A DNA stretch of 64,000 nt from CAYMGQ01 sp964390055 (GTDB lineage Bacteria; Bacillota; Clostridia; Peptostreptococcales; Natronincolaceae), in assembly GCA_964390055.1 (NCBI GenBank), contig CAYMGQ010000010.1:17732-81731 (forward strand), read 5' to 3'. This document shows positions 51,873 through 60,591 of this stretch, piece by piece. How positions within the stretch are numbered: position 1 is the first letter of the stretch; each line of letters begins with the position of its first letter. The notes beneath the pieces are model-generated. The model saw only the letters and a program-made list of their open reading frames with translations, ran no database searches and was not told the origin of the DNA. The position numbers were made by a program, and so were the translations under genes.

Positions 51873-52607
51873 TTATAGTTCGGATTTTAAAATCACAATA
51901 TCTACTCGTCTATTTTTTGATTTGTTTTCCCTTGTATCATTGGGTGCTACAGGTTGATATTTACCATAGCCAGATGCCGAAAATCTTACGGGATCTAGCT
52001 GGGCTTCCTCTATCAAAAATCGCACTACATTAGAAGCTCTGGCCACCGATAATTCCCAATTGGTCTCGTAAGGTCCACTTGGATCTACGGGAACTGTATC
52101 AGTATGACCCTCAATTCTAACATTCTTAGATTCAAACTCTGGCTCCATTAAAAAGTCCGATATAGCAAGCAAAATTTCTTTAAATTCTTCTCTGATATTG
52201 GCCATACCTGAATGAAATAGTATATTATCCTGGAATCTAAGAACCAATCCCCTAGTCTCTAGGTTTACCAAGACATCAGCATCCAAATTCTTTTCTTCCA
52301 AATAATGTTTTAGTCTTCCCTCCAGGTCCTTAAAATCTTCCATTTCCTTAAGTTGCCTTGCGACTAGCTCATTATCAAAGGACCCAGATATATAATCTTC
52401 AGATTCTATTGTCTTACCAGAGTCTAAGACTCCCAAAGAACCTTGAAAGGATTGGACAATTGCCTGAAACTTCTGTGCATCTATCTCTGAAAAAGAAAAC
52501 AGTAATACAAAAAAGCATAAAAGCAGAGTAACCATATCTCCGTATGTAGTCATCCAAGCCGGCGCACCTTCGTTTACCTCATCTACTTTTCGTTTTCTTC
52601 TAGACAT
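51873..52607 (-). CDS. motB: Flagellar stator protein MotB
   Basis: MotB anchors the stator to peptidoglycan and carries the proton- or sodium-binding aspartate. The 244-aa product has a basic N terminus, one membrane segment with the critical Asp24 (YGDMVTLLLCFFVLLFSF), a plug/linker and an OmpA-like domain with VRIEGHTDTVPVDPSG. The start ATG overlaps the motA stop by one base (TAATG). Ion specificity cannot be decided by eye. Confidence 0.96.
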   Translation of the reverse strand: MSRRKRKVDEVNEGAPAWMTTYGDMVTLLLCFFVLLFSFSEIDAQKFQAIVQSFQGSLGVLDSGKTIESEDYISGSFDNELVARQLKEMEDFKDLEGRLKHYLEEKNLDADVLVNLETRGLVLRFQDNILFHSGMANIREEFKEILLAISDFLMEPEFESKNVRIEGHTDTVPVDPSGPYETNWELSVARASNVVRFLIEEAQLDPVRFSASGYGKYQPVAPNDTRENKSKNRRVDIVILKSEL

Positions 52608-53392
52608 TAGGCCTCAACACCCTCCCGCTTATAATACAAATCCTCTCTAAGTTTAGGTGGTAAGAAGGCTTTGAGCTTTTCCTCTATTATCCTAGGATTT
52701 TCCCCAGCCTGTATTGACAGCAAACCTTCAACAATAATTTCCTTCCTTAAAATCTCTTCCTTACTCCGGAGTTTTAATTTATTAGCCAAAGGTATAAATA
52801 GTAGGTTGGCCAACAGGGAACCATAAAAAGTTGTTACTAGGGCAACAGCCATACTAGGTCCAATAGCTGAAGGGTCGTCTAATTTCCTGAGCATATTAAT
52901 TAGACCAATTAAGGTTCCTATCATACCATAGGCGGGGGCTAATGCTCCCATTGTTTCAAATATCCCTTGTCCCTCCCCATGTCTTTCCTCAATAAAAATT
53001 AATTCAGTTTCTAATAGGTTCCTAACTAATTCTGGGTCAGTTCCATCCACAATTAACATAACACCCTTGCGCAAAAACTCATCTTCAATTTCCTCTGCCG
53101 CTTCCTCTAATGCCAGCAGTCCTTCCTTCCTGGCCGTATTTGCTAGGCCAATAATTTTTGCTATTATATCCCTTGATTCTACAACCTTATCCGAAAATGC
53201 CTTGGATGCAATTTTAACAGCACTTAAGACTCTGTTTAAGGGATATGCTACAAAAGTAGCTGCGATTGTTCCCCCTAGAACAATGTAGATTGATGCAATA
53301 TCAAAATATGATGCTATTTCGCCATCTGACAATATTCCTAGAGTCACAAAAACCAAACCAATTAAAATCCCCAAAATCGTTGCTAAGTCCAA
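52607..53392 (-). CDS. motA: Flagellar stator protein MotA
   Basis: MotA forms the pentameric ring that rotates around MotB. The 261-aa product has four membrane segments and a large cytoplasmic loop. The family motif is PAYGMIGTLIGLINML (about residues 152-167), followed by GPSMAVALVTTFYGSLLANLLFIP. The TTG start has GAGGTG 5 nt upstream. It follows flbD by 24 bp and is coupled to motB. Confidence 0.96.
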   Translation of the reverse strand: MDLATILGILIGLVFVTLGILSDGEIASYFDIASIYIVLGGTIAATFVAYPLNRVLSAVKIASKAFSDKVVESRDIIAKIIGLANTARKEGLLALEEAAEEIEDEFLRKGVMLIVDGTDPELVRNLLETELIFIEERHGEGQGIFETMGALAPAYGMIGTLIGLINMLRKLDDPSAIGPSMAVALVTTFYGSLLANLLFIPLANKLKLRSKEEILRKEIIVEGLLSIQAGENPRIIEEKLKAFLPPKLREDLYYKREGVEA

Positions 53393-53416
53393 CTCTACAC
53401 CTCTTTTCCTACCTTA

Positions 53417-53617
53417 TCAATCTTTTTCAGTAAAATTATAATAAATTTTTCTCTTATATTCTATTACCTTATCGATTACCTCATCTACACTTTCAAGTAC
53501 TACAACCTTGCGGCCACTTGTCAATGTAATAATTGTATCTGGGGTTGCTTCAACTAATTCAATTAAATCTGAATTTATTATAATCTCCATATCGCTTAAA
53601 CGCCTTAATTTAATCAT
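53417..53617 (-). CDS. flbD: FlbD family flagellar protein
   Basis: FlbD (B. subtilis SwrD/YlzI) is a small protein of about 65-70 aa between flgE and the stator genes; SwrD raises flagellar power for swarming. The 66-aa product matches: MIKLRRLSDMEIIINSDLIELVEATPD, TIITLTSGRKVVVLESVDEV, then a basic tail. It is unrelated to the Caulobacter regulator of the same name. AAAGGGG precedes the ATG. A perfect hairpin lies between it and flgE. Confidence 0.93.
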   Translation of the reverse strand: MIKLRRLSDMEIIINSDLIELVEATPDTIITLTSGRKVVVLESVDEVIDKVIEYKRKIYYNFTEKD

Positions 53618-53654
53618 AATAAATACCCCTTTAAAGTAAGCTTTATTTAGATAT

Positions 53655-53692
53655 AGTCTAGTAGGGTAGTAGAAAAACTACCCTACTAGACT
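53655..53692 (-). other. Perfect 16-bp hairpin between flgE and flbD
   Basis: On the minus strand AGTCTAGTAGGGTAGT (53677-53692) is followed by a 6-nt loop and its exact reverse complement (53655-53670). No T-run follows, so it does not look like a simple terminator. It begins 4 nt after the flgE stop codon. A role in stabilising the flgE mRNA 3' end, in RNase processing or in partial termination is possible. Confidence 0.85.
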
Positions 53693-53696
53693 GTAA

Positions 53697-55097
53697 TTAT
53701 CTCTTCATATTGACAACCTCTTGAAGCATTTCATCACTGGTTGTTATAATCCTAGAGTTAGCCTGAAAACCTCTCTGGGTAGTAATCATATTGGTAAATT
53801 CCCTAGATAAGTCAACATTGGACATCTCCAGGGCACCAGGGTTTAAGGCTCCTCTACCACCTGTCCCCGGATAACCTATCATGGGTTCTCCAGAGTTGGG
53901 GCTGGTCCTATATAGGTTGTTACCAGTCTTCTCCAAGCCTGCAGGATTTCTAAAGTTTGCCAAGGCGACCTGGCCTATAGGCCTCATTTGACCATTACTA
54001 AAATAACCAGTTATAACCCCATTACTATCCACAGCAAAATCTAATAGTCCTCCCTGCTTATAGCCACTGATGTGGTAGGCAGAAGCATCAGATTCATTGG
54101 CAAATTGGGTAAGCTCGCTAAAGTCTATTTTAAATGTAAATCCTCTTGCTCCATTTGGTAATAAGTCACCATCCTTAGGACTTATCGATAATGTCATTAT
54201 CGGACTAGCATCACCATCACTATCTTCCTCTGATTTGATTTTACCATTGCTATCAAATTCAATTACATGAGGACTCTCATTAGCAGGAACATCAGCAATC
54301 CTACCCTCCTTATCTACAATATATAGAGTATATTCATTTTTTTCTGTTTTCACAAAGGCCAATCTAACTTCATGTGAGCCTCCTAATTCGTCATACACAG
54401 TAAAGGTAGTGTCACGGGCAATTGCACTTTTTCCATATTCATCTTTTAAATCATCTAAACGAGGTCCGACCCCGTCAACAATTTCTATTTCTTCTGTGCA
54501 AGGCTTAACATCTGCATTTAAGTTTCCATCAAATTTTACCCCCTCCGGTATAACGGTTCCCTCTTCACCATCTTCTGTTATTGGCACACCGGTGGAATTA
54601 GCCGGGAAAGTAATCCCTCTTGATACCTGTAAGCCTTCAAGGGTTGTCCCCATTCTTTCAGTCTCAGGATTATACATATAGCCTAATACCCTCATCCCAT
54701 CAGGGGTATTTAGGTTGCCCTCTTCGTCTATGGTAAAGCTCCCTGCCCTTGTATAGCTCCTATTTAGAAAGGCAGCATCATCGGAAACTATAAAAAACCC
54801 ATCCCCATTAATCATTAAATCTGTATTATAATCTGTTGTTTCTACAGCACCCCTAATATGAAAAGTATCCATAGAGGCCACATCAATTCCTAGACCTACC
54901 TGTTGAGGATTTGTTCCTCCCCTACCTGCCTGAGGTGCTCCTCCTCCCCTTAAAGTCTGGCTAAAGACCTCTTGGAATGTAACCCTTGAACCTTTAAAAC
55001 CTACTGTATTTACATTGGCAATATTATTGCCAATGACATCCATCCGTAATTGATGAGCCTTCAGCCCCGAAACGGCTGAAAACATTGATCGCATCAT
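53697..55097 (-). CDS. flgE: Flagellar hook protein FlgE
   Basis: FlgE is the hook subunit. The 466-aa product has the rod/hook N-terminal signature (MFSAVSGLKAHQLRMDVIGNNIANVNTVGFKGSR), a long surface-exposed middle (about 140-370), and the C-terminal ALEMSNVDLSREFTNMITTQRGFQANSRIITTSDEML with a coiled coil, matching the axial-protein family. It contains one cysteine in the middle region. GGAGG lies 8-9 nt before the first ATG; a second ATG follows directly. It lies after flgD and the TIGR02530-type gene, consistent with hook-cap-dependent assembly. Confidence 0.96.
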   Translation of the reverse strand: MMRSMFSAVSGLKAHQLRMDVIGNNIANVNTVGFKGSRVTFQEVFSQTLRGGGAPQAGRGGTNPQQVGLGIDVASMDTFHIRGAVETTDYNTDLMINGDGFFIVSDDAAFLNRSYTRAGSFTIDEEGNLNTPDGMRVLGYMYNPETERMGTTLEGLQVSRGITFPANSTGVPITEDGEEGTVIPEGVKFDGNLNADVKPCTEEIEIVDGVGPRLDDLKDEYGKSAIARDTTFTVYDELGGSHEVRLAFVKTEKNEYTLYIVDKEGRIADVPANESPHVIEFDSNGKIKSEEDSDGDASPIMTLSISPKDGDLLPNGARGFTFKIDFSELTQFANESDASAYHISGYKQGGLLDFAVDSNGVITGYFSNGQMRPIGQVALANFRNPAGLEKTGNNLYRTSPNSGEPMIGYPGTGGRGALNPGALEMSNVDLSREFTNMITTQRGFQANSRIITTSDEMLQEVVNMKR

Positions 55098-55176
55098 AGT
55101 TTTTGACCTCCTAGTTTCTTATTTCCCACTTCATCAGTCAGTCAGAAGTGGTAAGCCTCCATAGTGGTCCGGCTTA

Positions 55177-55560
55177 TTAAACAATAACTGCACCATCTAT
55201 ATTAGTAAATACATTGTTTCTAAGTTGGCCATCTACTGCCGCTGTAATAACTGTTTTGTTTTTTACGCTTGCTATAAAGGCATGATTATCCATTACTATT
55301 AAGGTTTCCTTAATACCTTTTTGGGCTGCGGTCTTTATGGCATTGTCAATTTTTGAAATATCCTCTTTGCTTAAGTTTATGTTTCTTTCCTGCAATCTTT
55401 GGATTGCATGTTTAGAAAATTGCAGTTCTTTGTTCTTTTCTAAATGTTGCTGAAAAATTTGATTGAAGTTTTCTGTGGTTTTTGTTTGTCTACTCTTTGT
55501 AGGTCCCTCTACCCTATTTCCCTTTAGTATGGGCTTGTTATTAATTCTAAAGGACATCAT
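55177..55560 (-). CDS. Flagellar operon protein (TIGR02530 family)
   Basis: A 127-aa protein of the family found between flgD and flgE in Firmicutes. It has a basic variable N terminus (residues 1-45), the conserved ELQFSKHAIQRLQERNINLS helix (about 45-64), and a beta-rich C terminus with ALIV-type strands ending NNVFTNIDGAVIV. It has no signal peptide or membrane segment. Function is not established; context suggests hook assembly or its checkpoint. GGAGG lies 10 nt before the ATG. Confidence 0.88.
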   Translation of the reverse strand: MMSFRINNKPILKGNRVEGPTKSRQTKTTENFNQIFQQHLEKNKELQFSKHAIQRLQERNINLSKEDISKIDNAIKTAAQKGIKETLIVMDNHAFIASVKNKTVITAAVDGQLRNNVFTNIDGAVIV

Positions 55561-55592
55561 TTCAGTTTAGCCTCCTCACCCAGTAAATCCTT

Positions 55593-56018
55593 TTATTCTC
55601 CAGTTTCTGAGTTTTCCTCACTAGTTTGAGAACCATCCTCAGGGATATTTATTTGCAGAGCCTCGTATAACTTTAATAGGGTTGTATTAATACTTTCCAA
55701 GGAATCGCCTATATAACCCTGGCTTTTAACTAGATTATTATTCATCATTGTAATATGTTCGGACAAACTTTCTCTTGTGTCTTCCAGGTTTTTGTTCATT
55801 TCCTGCATTTGTTCTAAAGAACTAAATTGGGCCATTTGTGCAATAAACTCCCTATCTTCCATGGGGTTTAATGGGTCTTGGTTTTTTAATTGTGTTATTA
55901 GCAAATTAAGGAAGGCATCCTTGCCCAAGTCATCATTTGCTTGAGTCTTTTTCTCTACATCATCTTCATAGGTGCGATACTTATGTTCTGTTGCATTAAT
56001 ATTATTTATATTTGGCAT
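55593..56018 (-). CDS. flgD: Flagellar hook-capping protein FlgD
   Basis: FlgD caps the growing hook and guides FlgE assembly. From the ATG at 56018 (AAGGAGG upstream at normal spacing) the product is 141 aa. It has the conserved N-terminal signature DLGKDAFLNLLITQLKNQDPLNPMEDREFIAQMAQFSSLEQM. The C-terminal Ig/tudor part is missing, which is normal for the short Firmicutes FlgD. The tail is Glu/Ser-rich. An upstream in-frame TTG at 56063 lies inside fliK and has no binding site. Confidence 0.95.
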   Translation of the reverse strand: MPNINNINATEHKYRTYEDDVEKKTQANDDLGKDAFLNLLITQLKNQDPLNPMEDREFIAQMAQFSSLEQMQEMNKNLEDTRESLSEHITMMNNNLVKSQGYIGDSLESINTTLLKLYEALQINIPEDGSQTSEENSETGE

Positions 56019-56031
56019 CCTACAACCTCCT

Positions 56032-57471
56032 TTACCCCAATTTATTAAAGCCTGTTTCAACAAGATAGGGGTTTGTTTTGTTTATAATTTCTAAATTCGT
56101 ATTCTCTATCTTATTATAGTTTATATCAGGCCCTAGCCTTTTAAATTTGGACCTAGGTTGGAAATGGCCCCGGCTATGTCTAAAGGCCTCTGGATCCTGG
56201 CCCACAGAGACTTCAATATCTGTTATGTTTACACCTTTTTCTCTTAGGCTATCCCTAAATTGATTTAAATTGTTCTCTATTGTTTGCTTGACCTGGGTAG
56301 ATTCAACATATATTTTTGCCTTAATATCCTGATTATTAGAGGATAAATTAATAGAAAGTTTGCCAAGATTTTCAGGTATTAACTGTAGTCTCAATTGGTT
56401 TCTTCCAGTCCTGTGTATAGTATCAACCTTATGAATTAATTGTTCTAAAAAATTATTGTCTTCTAGTCTCTCTATTTCATAGGGTTGATTGATAATAGCC
56501 CGTATTTTTGCATTTATTCCTTTACCAAAGTCCTCTACCGGGTATATCTCAACTTCTTCTAGCTTTTGACTGACTTTTACTTTGTTCTCCTCATTTAAAT
56601 GGTCCTCATTTATAGCTAGTTTGTTTTGTATCTTATCTTGGTCACTTGCCTTCATGCTTTTTTGATCCGCCTCTGTAAGAGTAGTATTTTTTGTTTCAGG
56701 ATCAATCGTAATAGCAGTTTTTTCTGTATTTTCTTCTCCATTAAGTTGCTCTTTTATAAGCCCTTCTATATCTGCTGGTATAATCTCATCAGCAAGTTCT
56801 TCCAACCTATTAAATGCAAGAGCACTATCAAAATCTATGATATTGTCACCTGGGTATATGTCTTTGTGGCCTAGAAGTTCAGAAATTATAGGTAAAACAT
56901 CTGCAACATCTTCTATTTCTACCAGTCCCGCAACTATGTCGTCAATTTCCTCCATAGCTATGAAGTCATTCTTCATAAGGATAGTGAGAATTTCCTGTAG
57001 CTCTTGTAATAGTTCTGCTGGTATTATGTCATTGATAATTAATAGTAGATCTTCCTCATCTTCCCCAGGCAATAACTCTTCTCTTATATCCTCCATATCT
57101 AAATCTATAATTTTTTCAAAGGTGACCATTATATCCTCTTCTTTATCGCTCTCAATCTCCTTGTCTTTCAGATTGTTTTTATTTTTATCCTTGGCAATTT
57201 CCTTGTCCTGTTTTTGAGAAGAAGGGGATTTTGAAATCTCAGATTTACTATGCGAATTTTCTCTGATTTGACCATTGGGATTTGTCCCACTTTTTCTTGC
57301 TGCTAGTTTTTGGTCCTTAGCCATAGGGGCAAAGTTTTCATAGTTTTTAGCTTCAGTTTTAACTCTGGTGTTTAGGATACTTAGAAAATCTTTATCAGGA
57401 TTCTTTGTCTCAACTTTGTTACTTTGATTAGATACCACCATCCCATTGATATTAAATATTCCATTTAGCAT
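56032..57471 (-). CDS. fliK: Flagellar hook-length control protein FliK
   Basis: FliK measures hook length and triggers the FlhB switch. The 479-aa product has a polar, low-complexity N-terminal ruler region that is rich in Lys, Asn and Ser up to about residue 110, then strongly acidic with many Glu/Asp (about 110-300). The C-terminal Flg_hook domain contains LRLQLIPENLGKLSINLS (about residues 360-378). AAGGAGGTG lies 5 nt before the ATG. It sits between the MotE-like gene and flgD, the standard position. Confidence 0.92.
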   Translation of the reverse strand: MLNGIFNINGMVVSNQSNKVETKNPDKDFLSILNTRVKTEAKNYENFAPMAKDQKLAARKSGTNPNGQIRENSHSKSEISKSPSSQKQDKEIAKDKNKNNLKDKEIESDKEEDIMVTFEKIIDLDMEDIREELLPGEDEEDLLLIINDIIPAELLQELQEILTILMKNDFIAMEEIDDIVAGLVEIEDVADVLPIISELLGHKDIYPGDNIIDFDSALAFNRLEELADEIIPADIEGLIKEQLNGEENTEKTAITIDPETKNTTLTEADQKSMKASDQDKIQNKLAINEDHLNEENKVKVSQKLEEVEIYPVEDFGKGINAKIRAIINQPYEIERLEDNNFLEQLIHKVDTIHRTGRNQLRLQLIPENLGKLSINLSSNNQDIKAKIYVESTQVKQTIENNLNQFRDSLREKGVNITDIEVSVGQDPEAFRHSRGHFQPRSKFKRLGPDINYNKIENTNLEIINKTNPYLVETGFNKLG

Positions 57472-57514
57472 TTTTTCACCTCCTTCAATATAATGTAAGT
57501 ATTTCTTATTATAT

Positions 57515-57551
57515 AGTTTGCATATATAGTTATAGAAATAAAATGCAAACT
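57515..57551. repeat. Inverted repeat upstream of fliK
   Basis: AGTTTGCAT (57515-57523) and ATGCAAACT (57543-57551) form a perfect 9-bp inverted repeat with a 19-bp AT-rich spacer, in the 96-bp gap before fliK. A TATAAT without a good -35 overlaps its downstream side on the minus strand. It may be an operator or a weak RNA hairpin. Confidence 0.5.
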
Positions 57552-57567
57552 AAAATAAACCATTGCT

Positions 57568-58803
57568 TTATTGTTTTCTAGCTACGTATTTTCCAGATAA
57601 ATCAACTGACATATGGGTTCTTAATAACTCTAATACCTGGGCTGCCCTATTGGGTTTAAATCTTCCTAATATATCCAAGACCAGTTCTTCCTCGCTGAAA
57701 ACAATAGTATAATCCCCAATTTTATAAGAATTGTAGTTTTTATTGTCTTTGACCATTCTTTCTATTATATCAATAAGTTCTGGCAGGGGTATTCTTTCAT
57801 AAATTTCTGCTAATTCACCAACTTTTTGATCATAGTTTCTATAGACTTGTACCGCTTCCTCCAGATTTCTTGTTATTTCCACTCCACCTAAGTCCAATGA
57901 TTCTAATTGGTTTAAATTCTCATATAAATCTGCTATAAATTCCTCATCATCAACACTTGCCAAGACTTGAGCAGCACTAGTAAGCTTCATATTTCTATAT
58001 ATTATCGCCAGCTCATCATAGTTGTATATATCAGTTGTTCCTAAATCGCTTATTTTGTTTTCAAAGGGTTCAATCTCATATATATCAGCTAGTTCCTTTA
58101 GGCTTCTTTCCTTATGTTGCATTTCCTGCGTCTTCTTTTCAATTTCATGTTTCTTTGTTGTTTTAATATTATATAGAACTGTCTCATAAATATCTGAATT
58201 AATATATCTTAATAAATTAGAACTTAATTCTGTTGGAAAGTTTTCAAATATTCTACTTAGTTCCTTACCACTCACTTGTCCTTCTGCATAGATTCTTTCT
58301 ATCTCATTGACCGCCTCTCTTAATTTCAATCTGGAAAGATATTCAGCTAATTCATCAGATTTAGCAGTTAATTCTTCATCTATCTCTTCCATAATTCGAT
58401 TTAGTGAGCTAGATTGCAGTTCTGAAATTCTAATTCTTTCCTTGATATTACTCATTTTCATGGGATTTTCCCTGCTTAATAGTATCATCAAATCATCGTA
58501 TAAATCCTTGTCTTCATTTTTTATAATAAGCAGTTTATCCATCAACCTATCTTCATCAAGACCAATATAATGTTTGGCTATTTGTATCTTAATAGTTTCT
58601 ACCTCTTCCTTAGTAGGTTGATTAGTGAAATATTCTCCCAAGGTGCCCGGTAATATGGTCAAGACGTTATTAGCCTGATGTTTAAAATCTTCATTTGTAA
58701 AATATCTAATAAGAATTGCCATTATAGGAATAAGTAAAAATGCAATTAGAATTATAATTATTGCTTTTATTGGACTTCTTTTTTCCTGAAGGCTATCAGT
58801 CAT
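57568..58803 (-). CDS. Long MotE/YlxF-like protein with MgtE-N-type repeats
   Basis: The 411-aa product sits between fliJ and fliK, the place of ylxF in B. subtilis. It has one N-terminal membrane segment (about residues 13-32). The rest is helical and charged, with at least two MgtE intracellular-N-like units: LAIIYRNMKLTSAAQVLASVDDEE and ILGRFKPNRAAQVLELL near the C terminus. MotE, a chaperone for the MotB-containing motor in other bacteria, and YlxF have one such unit and are about half this length. The middle (about 60-260) is not recognisable. A role in stator or motor assembly is inferred from position. AAAGGAGG precedes the ATG. Confidence 0.75.
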   Translation of the reverse strand: MTDSLQEKRSPIKAIIIILIAFLLIPIMAILIRYFTNEDFKHQANNVLTILPGTLGEYFTNQPTKEEVETIKIQIAKHYIGLDEDRLMDKLLIIKNEDKDLYDDLMILLSRENPMKMSNIKERIRISELQSSSLNRIMEEIDEELTAKSDELAEYLSRLKLREAVNEIERIYAEGQVSGKELSRIFENFPTELSSNLLRYINSDIYETVLYNIKTTKKHEIEKKTQEMQHKERSLKELADIYEIEPFENKISDLGTTDIYNYDELAIIYRNMKLTSAAQVLASVDDEEFIADLYENLNQLESLDLGGVEITRNLEEAVQVYRNYDQKVGELAEIYERIPLPELIDIIERMVKDNKNYNSYKIGDYTIVFSEEELVLDILGRFKPNRAAQVLELLRTHMSVDLSGKYVARKQ

Positions 58804-58804
58804 A

Positions 58805-59263
58805 TTAACCTCCTTTATTAACCGAGCTATTGTATGTAACTATTTGATCAGTTAGCATCATTTCACGCTTTGATTGTCTTTCCAAAAATCTTTCATAGTC
58901 TTTTTCCTTTAGCTTTTTAAATATTTTTGTCTGTTTTTTTGCCTCTACTAGCTCAGTTCTTGCTATATTTACATTTTCTTTTTGCTGGTTTACTATGTCA
59001 GACTGTCCATCTATAAAATCATTTATTTTATCTATGTACATGGCAGTTTCTTGTAATTCCTTGATTTTGACAATGTTACTATCCTTAGTGATTTCCTTCC
59101 ACTTTTCTATATTGTTTTCTCTTTTTTTAATAAGCAATTTTAAACGCTCTTTTTCTAAAAAAAGTTGTTTTTGCTCTTGGGCTACTTGATGTTTTCTTTG
59201 ATCCTCAAGTATTTCCTTTACCTTTAAAATATTTTGAAACCTATAGTTAAAAAGTTTTGCCAT
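58805..59263 (-). CDS. fliJ: Flagellar export chaperone FliJ
   Basis: FliJ is the coiled-coil stalk of the export ATPase FliI and escorts chaperones. The 152-aa product is almost entirely a charged antiparallel coiled coil starting FNYRFQNILKVKEILEDQRK, with LVEAKKQTKIFKKLKEKDYERFLE in the second helix. AGAGGGG precedes the ATG. Position after fliI is diagnostic, since the sequence itself is poorly conserved. Confidence 0.92.
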   Translation of the reverse strand: MAKLFNYRFQNILKVKEILEDQRKHQVAQEQKQLFLEKERLKLLIKKRENNIEKWKEITKDSNIVKIKELQETAMYIDKINDFIDGQSDIVNQQKENVNIARTELVEAKKQTKIFKKLKEKDYERFLERQSKREMMLTDQIVTYNSSVNKGG

Positions 59264-59277
59264 GAATTATCCCCTCT

Positions 59278-60591
59278 TTATTCAAATATTTGTGCCATCA
59301 AATCTAGGGATTGGTCCAAGGTAAAGCCCTCATCTACTTTCTGAGTCAAGAAGGAATTGACACTCTCTATGTTTTGGATGGCATAATCTATTTTCTCATT
59401 GCTACCATCGACATAAGCACCAATATTGATTAAATCCTCTGCATCTTGGTGGGTTGCCAACAGCTCCTTAATTTTGTTTGATATGGTCATCTGATCATCA
59501 GATACCACATGGGGCATAACCCTGCTTATGCTTGAAACTACATCAATTGCGGGATAGTGATTTTGCGAGGCAAGTTTCCTAGATAGGACAATATGTCCAT
59601 CTAAAATTCCCCTCACTGCATCAGCAATTGGTTCGTTCATGTCATCTCCATCAACTAATACGGTATATAGGCCGGTAATAGTGCCTTTACTTGTAGTCCC
59701 ACTTCTTTCTAGTAACTTTGGAAGGATGGCAAACACAGAGGGTGTATATCCCCTAGTTACTGGGGGTTCTCCTACAGCCAGGCCAACTTCCCTTTGTGCC
59801 ATGGAAAATCTGGTAATAGAATCCATTAACAGTAAGACATCTTTTCCCTTATCCCTGAAATATTCTGCTATGGCTGTTGCTATAAATGCACCCTTCATCC
59901 TAATCAGGGGTGGTTGATCTGATGTAGCTACTACTAGAACCGATTTTTTTAATCCTTCCTCTTTAAGATCATTGTCTATAAACTCTTTAACTTCCCTTCC
60001 TCTTTCACCAATAAGGGCGATAACATTGACATCTGCCTGGGTGTTTCTGGCCATCATTCCCAGAAGGGTGCTTTTTCCCACACCGCTACCTGAAAAAATT
60101 CCTAATCTTTGGCCCCGCCCACAAGTCAATAATCCATCTATAGCCTTTACTCCTAATGATAATGGTTGCCTTATCCTAGTTCTTTCTAATGGGTTGATTG
60201 GTTGACCCATTACCGGATAATCAACAGCCTCTATGATAATACCCTTGTTGTCTATTGGGTTTCCCAATCCATCTAGGATTCTTCCTAAAAGTTCATCTCC
60301 AACCTTTACTTTTAGTGATGTTCCCGTTGCCTCTACCTTGCTACCTGGCCCTATACCCTCCATCTCTCCAAGGGGCATTAGGAGTACCTTTTTTTCTTTA
60401 AAACCAACCACTTCGGCTATTATTGGCTTGTCCTCTTTCATGGGATATATTTTGCAAATTTCACCCATTTTTACCGCTGGCCCTATTGCCTCTATGGTTA
60501 AACCTATTACCTGGGAAACATGGCCTATATATCTTACCAAGTCCATGTTTTTCAAGGGTCTTATATATTTTTTAAGCGTCAATGTATCCAT
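59278..60591 (-). CDS. fliI: Flagellum-specific ATPase FliI
   Basis: FliI is the hexameric ATPase of flagellar protein export, related to F1-beta. From the ATG at 60591 (GGGGAG upstream) it is 437 aa, with Walker A GSGVGKS (168-174), RGREVKEFI, DSITRFSMAQREVGLAVGE and the Walker B-type VLLLMDS stretch. A GTG at 60603 is in frame but would overlap fliH further and lies at the binding site. The start lies within fliH, with a 20-nt overlap. Confidence 0.96.
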   Translation of the reverse strand: MDTLTLKKYIRPLKNMDLVRYIGHVSQVIGLTIEAIGPAVKMGEICKIYPMKEDKPIIAEVVGFKEKKVLLMPLGEMEGIGPGSKVEATGTSLKVKVGDELLGRILDGLGNPIDNKGIIIEAVDYPVMGQPINPLERTRIRQPLSLGVKAIDGLLTCGRGQRLGIFSGSGVGKSTLLGMMARNTQADVNVIALIGERGREVKEFIDNDLKEEGLKKSVLVVATSDQPPLIRMKGAFIATAIAEYFRDKGKDVLLLMDSITRFSMAQREVGLAVGEPPVTRGYTPSVFAILPKLLERSGTTSKGTITGLYTVLVDGDDMNEPIADAVRGILDGHIVLSRKLASQNHYPAIDVVSSISRVMPHVVSDDQMTISNKIKELLATHQDAEDLINIGAYVDGSNEKIDYAIQNIESVNSFLTQKVDEGFTLDQSLDLMAQIFE

